Source: Oscheius onirici
Taxonomy: Eukaryota > Nematoda > Chromadorea > Rhabditida > Rhabditidae
DNA length: 64,000 bases
Assembly: GCA_932521025.1 (NCBI GenBank)
Contig: OW051469.1
Coordinates: forward strand, 4,228,398 to 4,292,397
Direction: 5' to 3'
The notes beneath the pieces are model-generated. The model worked only from the letters and a program-made list of their open reading frames with translations, did not search any database and had not been told where the DNA came from. The first letter of the stretch is position 1, and the number at the start of each line of letters is the position of its first letter. A program made the position numbers and the translations under genes. This document shows positions 60,421 to 64,000 of the stretch, in pieces.

Positions 60421-62898
60421 ATTTAACGGAATGTGTTACATTCTGCGCATTTTTCGGATCGAAGAAGTTGTTTTTCTACTCAGTGATGTTCTGTAAACCT
60501 TCGTTCCATCTTGTTGATTTTAATAAACTCAAAATCTCTGCATTCTTTTCCTCCTTCGCTCTATTCTCAGCTCGAGAGAATGTATGCATAAAGAAGTGAT
60601 TGTTGGTACACTCTCTCGTCCTCGGTCCTCTCTTGATCAGAGTCGGGTCACCGGGTGGCCATAATTGGGCCTCACCGCCTCATAGGCAGGTAGAGAGAGG
60701 GAGAGACAGAGAGCCAGCGCGTCAGTCATCCGCGCGACCTGGGTGCCACCACCTGCCACCTATGGCTTTCAGTTCTGAGCTCTTGCCAGTCTTTTAAACT
60801 ATTCCCTCCTTTAAAAATGTTGTTTTCTGAGAGGCAGACAATAAATCTTTATGACCGACATCATTAGCACGCCAGTCCAGCTGCTTTGGCAACATCCACA
60901 CGCAACGAGACTTCTTGAGCCAAGACTTGAGTCCAATTCATCGACTCTCTCACAGCGATTGGCTGCAGCCACCTCGTCAAAATACCTCATTTCTCAAAGA
61001 GCCAATTTTTAGGCCATTCCAGGGGGCTATATATGCAAATCCATGAGCCACCATTTCTTTGCCCTGATATTTTTAGGTTTCAGTTTTTTCTGCTCCTTCG
61101 TATCCGATTACCCATTGCACCTGTTCTGCGGCCTTGCTTTTACACGACAGCTTTCTGTTAGGTAGCCATAATTTTCTTTTAGCCACAGCCTCGGCAGCTA
61201 GCCCGTCTTGGTAGGTTTTCTGAAAACAGACTAGACTGTCGACTTGAAAAATATCTGTCCTTCCTTTGACCCTCGAGTCCATCGATTGTCTGTTTTCACT
61301 CAAAAACTGTGTCGATTGTGTCTCAATGCTGCCCTCCCTCAGCCGTCGATCCGACCAGTTTTGTCCTCTTTTTCCTACTTCCAACACATCTCTTTTGATT
61401 CTTCCCATTGATTATGCATAGCTGCGGCAGTTTTCCGTTTCTTCGAACACAAATAGAGACAAAACAAAAACCGTCTCGCACCCGAAGGACGTCACCAAGG
61501 GTGCGTTTATCGGCTGGCAGGCCGAGAGTCGCGAATTCGTTTATTATCAGGCCGAGAGAGACAGATCGGCCACGTCTCTGTTCCATTTTTCCTAATTTTC
61601 TTTTGATTTTCTGTTATTCTCTTGAAGAAAATCAATTTCTTGAGAGAATCACGTGAAAAGTGGCCTTTTGTGAGATAGTCGCTTGGAACACGTTCTCTCT
61701 CGAGACCGATTGAAATCTCACGATCTCTTTTCCAATAAGAATCGATCTTGCTACTAATTTTCTGATAATTTTTGAATTCTCTTTTTTCCAATGACGACAA
61801 ATAGAAAAAAGTCAGACTTTAGCTCCCATGATTCACAGCAAATCGCCCTGCTGTGTTTATCTTTTTCCCGGACAGATGTTCCAGACCAATCGAATTTCTG
61901 TCTATGTTTCAAACGGTCTTCTTATCAATCCATCCCGGCCGCCGTTCGCCATTAATCCATTCAATAGTCGAGATTGTACGGCTACCGTTGACTCTCTTTT
62001 GTGCACTTTTTTCACCAGCCTCAAGCTATTGTTGGCTCTTAACAGCCGTTCCTAACAGCCTCTTACCATTGCTATTGTTGGCCTTCTGATTCACACTACC
62101 GTATGTTTAACAACTTCATCTGACTTCCAGACATTATTTCCGACTCATAGCTATTCATCCATAGTCTATCCTATTCTCTCTAGAGTCGCGAAATGCGGCC
62201 ATCGAACCCGGCCGAAATACAAATATTTGTCCCATTCTTGGTCTCAAACCCACTTCTTTTTGATAGCTCGACTTTCTTTTCCTCTTTTATGGTTCTTCTT
62301 GATGCCTGCTTAAAACAGCTGAATGTTAAAAAACGTATAGACAAGCAGAAAAACATGCTCACTTATAGCAATTTGGTTGCAAACCTCTCGAACTGTTTTC
62401 TCCCTTGACACTGACCCCGTTCGTAGCTCTCAAGTTAGTTCCCCAACCCTACCATTCGGTCCCCCTTTCTGGGTGTGTCTTCCCAGGGCACGGTCTATCA
62501 ATCAGTCATGAATCAGCCCGAACAAGCGTCAAGATGAATCGTCTGGGACTCAACGCGACAACTAAACGATTCCCGGTCAATTTCATCAGACACTTTTGTA
62601 GAAAAATGTCTGTCACTTTCGATTCGAACCAATTTATTTGGAAAAATGTCCAATAATTCGAGAAGTTTTAGGGGCTATTGAAACATAGTGATGGAACGAC
62701 TATGTTAAAGAGCTATGTCTGTTTGACAACTTTCTTTGAACAAAACCTTGTTGCCAGTTGACAGCCGCTCTCTGATAACCGATCAGCTGATTACGATCTC
62801 TCTTATCTTGTGGTTTCTTAACTTCCAGTCCTCTCATTTTCTTCTCGACTCATTCCCACCACTGCCGGTGACAAATTATCTCCGGATTTCGGGTTGTA
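60421..62898. other. 2.5 kb with no recognised gene
   Basis: Pyrimidine-rich on the plus strand in places. A short frame at 60850-61017 and one on the other strand over the same bases are both open, but neither has splice or poly(A) support. Probably the regulatory region of a gene beginning near the right edge. Confidence 0.45.
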
Positions 62899-63372
62899 AT
62901 GCAAGCTGAGCGCATGTCTCAAAACAAGCCTTGCCACCCTCTCCACCTCTGCGCCAGGTGTCCTTCTCTTCCTATCTCAACTAAAAATTTCAAAAAGTTG
63001 CAGGTATATGACCAGGTGACCCGCGATGACGGACGTCTTCGAATCCGTCGGTGTCGAGGTAAGAGACATTTTTCTATTCCGGTCCTTCTGTAAACAAAAG
63101 AGGGCTTTTTGTCGCACCCCGCTCCGAGACTCCCGCTCTCTTTTTCCGCCAAAACTGCCAAATTTTGAATAATTTCTTCGTGTCATATGGGGAGCGATGA
63201 GTGCGGCGACCAAGTTGTCCCTCGAGATAGAGTCAAGTCACCCTCTCTCTGTTACTTATCCTCCCAGCGGAGGGTGACTTTCCTCTTCTTAAAACTTTTT
63301 TCAAGTTACCCTTAAAAAGATAGAAACCTTTAAATATCAAGTTTTTAGGAAGGAGCCAATGCCTCCGACCAG
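62899..63372 (+). CDS. Candidate 5' exons of a gene running off the right edge
   Basis: A frame from ATG 62899 (MQAERMSQNKPCHPLHLCAR) reads on to VYDQVTRDDGRLRIRRCR and stops at a good donor (GAG/gtaaga) after 63058. The segment 63004-63058 also has its own acceptor (AAAGTTGCAG), so it may be an internal exon. A possible 24-nt micro-exon, 63349-63372, has a perfect acceptor (TTTTTAG) and donor (CAG/gtaacc) and matching phase (phase 1 in and out). No family recognised. Confidence 0.35.
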
Positions 63373-63660
63373 GTAACCATTTCAAAACAGTTTTTTTGCA
63401 ATGTGATCTCCGTCTGTCCTGTCTCGCTTTTTTTATTAACATCTGTGCTTAACACTCCCATTTCCATCTTAGAAAACAGATAAAAAACGGTCATGCTCGT
63501 CTCTTTTCGGAGGCTGCGGCGGAACCGATTTCTGCAAAAGAGCTTTTATGGTCGGTCGGCCAGAGACAAAGCAATGATTCAATCTGAAAAAAAAGAAGCA
63601 TTTCTGAGAAAAGAATTGAAATCGGACTCGAATAGTTCTAGAAACTTGCTTCTTTGTAGG

Positions 63661-63780
63661 TTAGCCACAGACTCGACAGTTACACAGTAGTGGAGATTCT
63701 GTGTCTTTTTCTTGCCGCCGACTCGACATAGACAGGTTGCTAGTTTTGTTTGCAAGCTACTGATTCGACAGTTAGTCAAC
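63661..63780. repeat. Repeat related to 23245-23462
   Basis: GCCACAGACTCGACAGTTAC, then CCGACTCGACATAGACAG and CTGATTCGACAGTTAGTC: three spaced copies of the motif seen in the last intron of the nuclear receptor. Confidence 0.6.
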
Positions 63781-64000
63781 CCTGTTCTTTTTCTCTTCCC
63801 TTGAACAACATTTTTCTCTCCTGACCGATTTACATAACCAGTACTGGTCCTCGGTCTGCTGGAAAAATAGCCTGTACTTTTTCCAACTTTCTCGTTTGTT
63901 GATCAAAACGTTTTGTTAACATACACCTAATTTTTAGAAGTTATTCGAAAACACTCCAATTTTGATCCAAAATCAAAATATTGTTTTGGATATCCCCACA

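Overview
The window is eukaryotic nuclear DNA, almost certainly from a nematode. Genes are compact, with many 36-50 nt introns ending in TTTTCAG-type acceptors. Several start codons sit a few bases after such an acceptor, as expected for spliced-leader trans-splicing. There are two nematode-type nuclear receptors, a UDP-glucuronosyltransferase and a chemoreceptor-like 7TM protein. I cannot name the species from sequence alone. All gene models below were assembled by eye from reading frames and splice signals.

Left third (1-24 kb). fzr-1/Cdh1 (minus, 3' end cut by the left edge), an achaete-scute-like bHLH factor (minus), a secreted Cys-rich protein (minus), a nuclear receptor (minus), a UDP-glucuronosyltransferase (plus), a catalytically dead carbonic-anhydrase-related protein (plus), an unrecognised small minus-strand ORF, and a second nuclear receptor (plus).

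Middle (24-45 kb). A BTBD10-type BTB protein (minus), a small membrane protein (plus), a short phosphoglycerate dehydrogenase (minus), a PEP-19/PCP4-like IQ-motif micro-protein (minus), a 7TM receptor (minus), a 2.6 kb stretch with nothing recognisable, the a-subunit of the V-ATPase (minus), and a 91-residue protein (minus).

Right third (45-64 kb). Two plus-strand genes separated by only 24 nt in an operon-like arrangement, a sigma-class glutathione S-transferase (minus), a possible amidated-neuropeptide precursor (plus), TOE1 deadenylase (plus), a large RBR E3 ubiquitin ligase (plus), and a mostly empty 4 kb right end holding a candidate partial gene.

Over this lies a repeat layer. Six 5S rRNA copies of 119 nt are dispersed singly in introns and intergenic DNA; one is split by a ~400 bp foldback insertion. 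An intronic inverted-repeat element in the V-ATPase gene carries two convergent tRNA-like Pol III box pairs. A 973 bp nested foldback element lies in an intron of the RBR ligase. The protein genes look like ordinary housekeeping and signalling genes; the most unusual signals are in the 5S and inverted-repeat elements.
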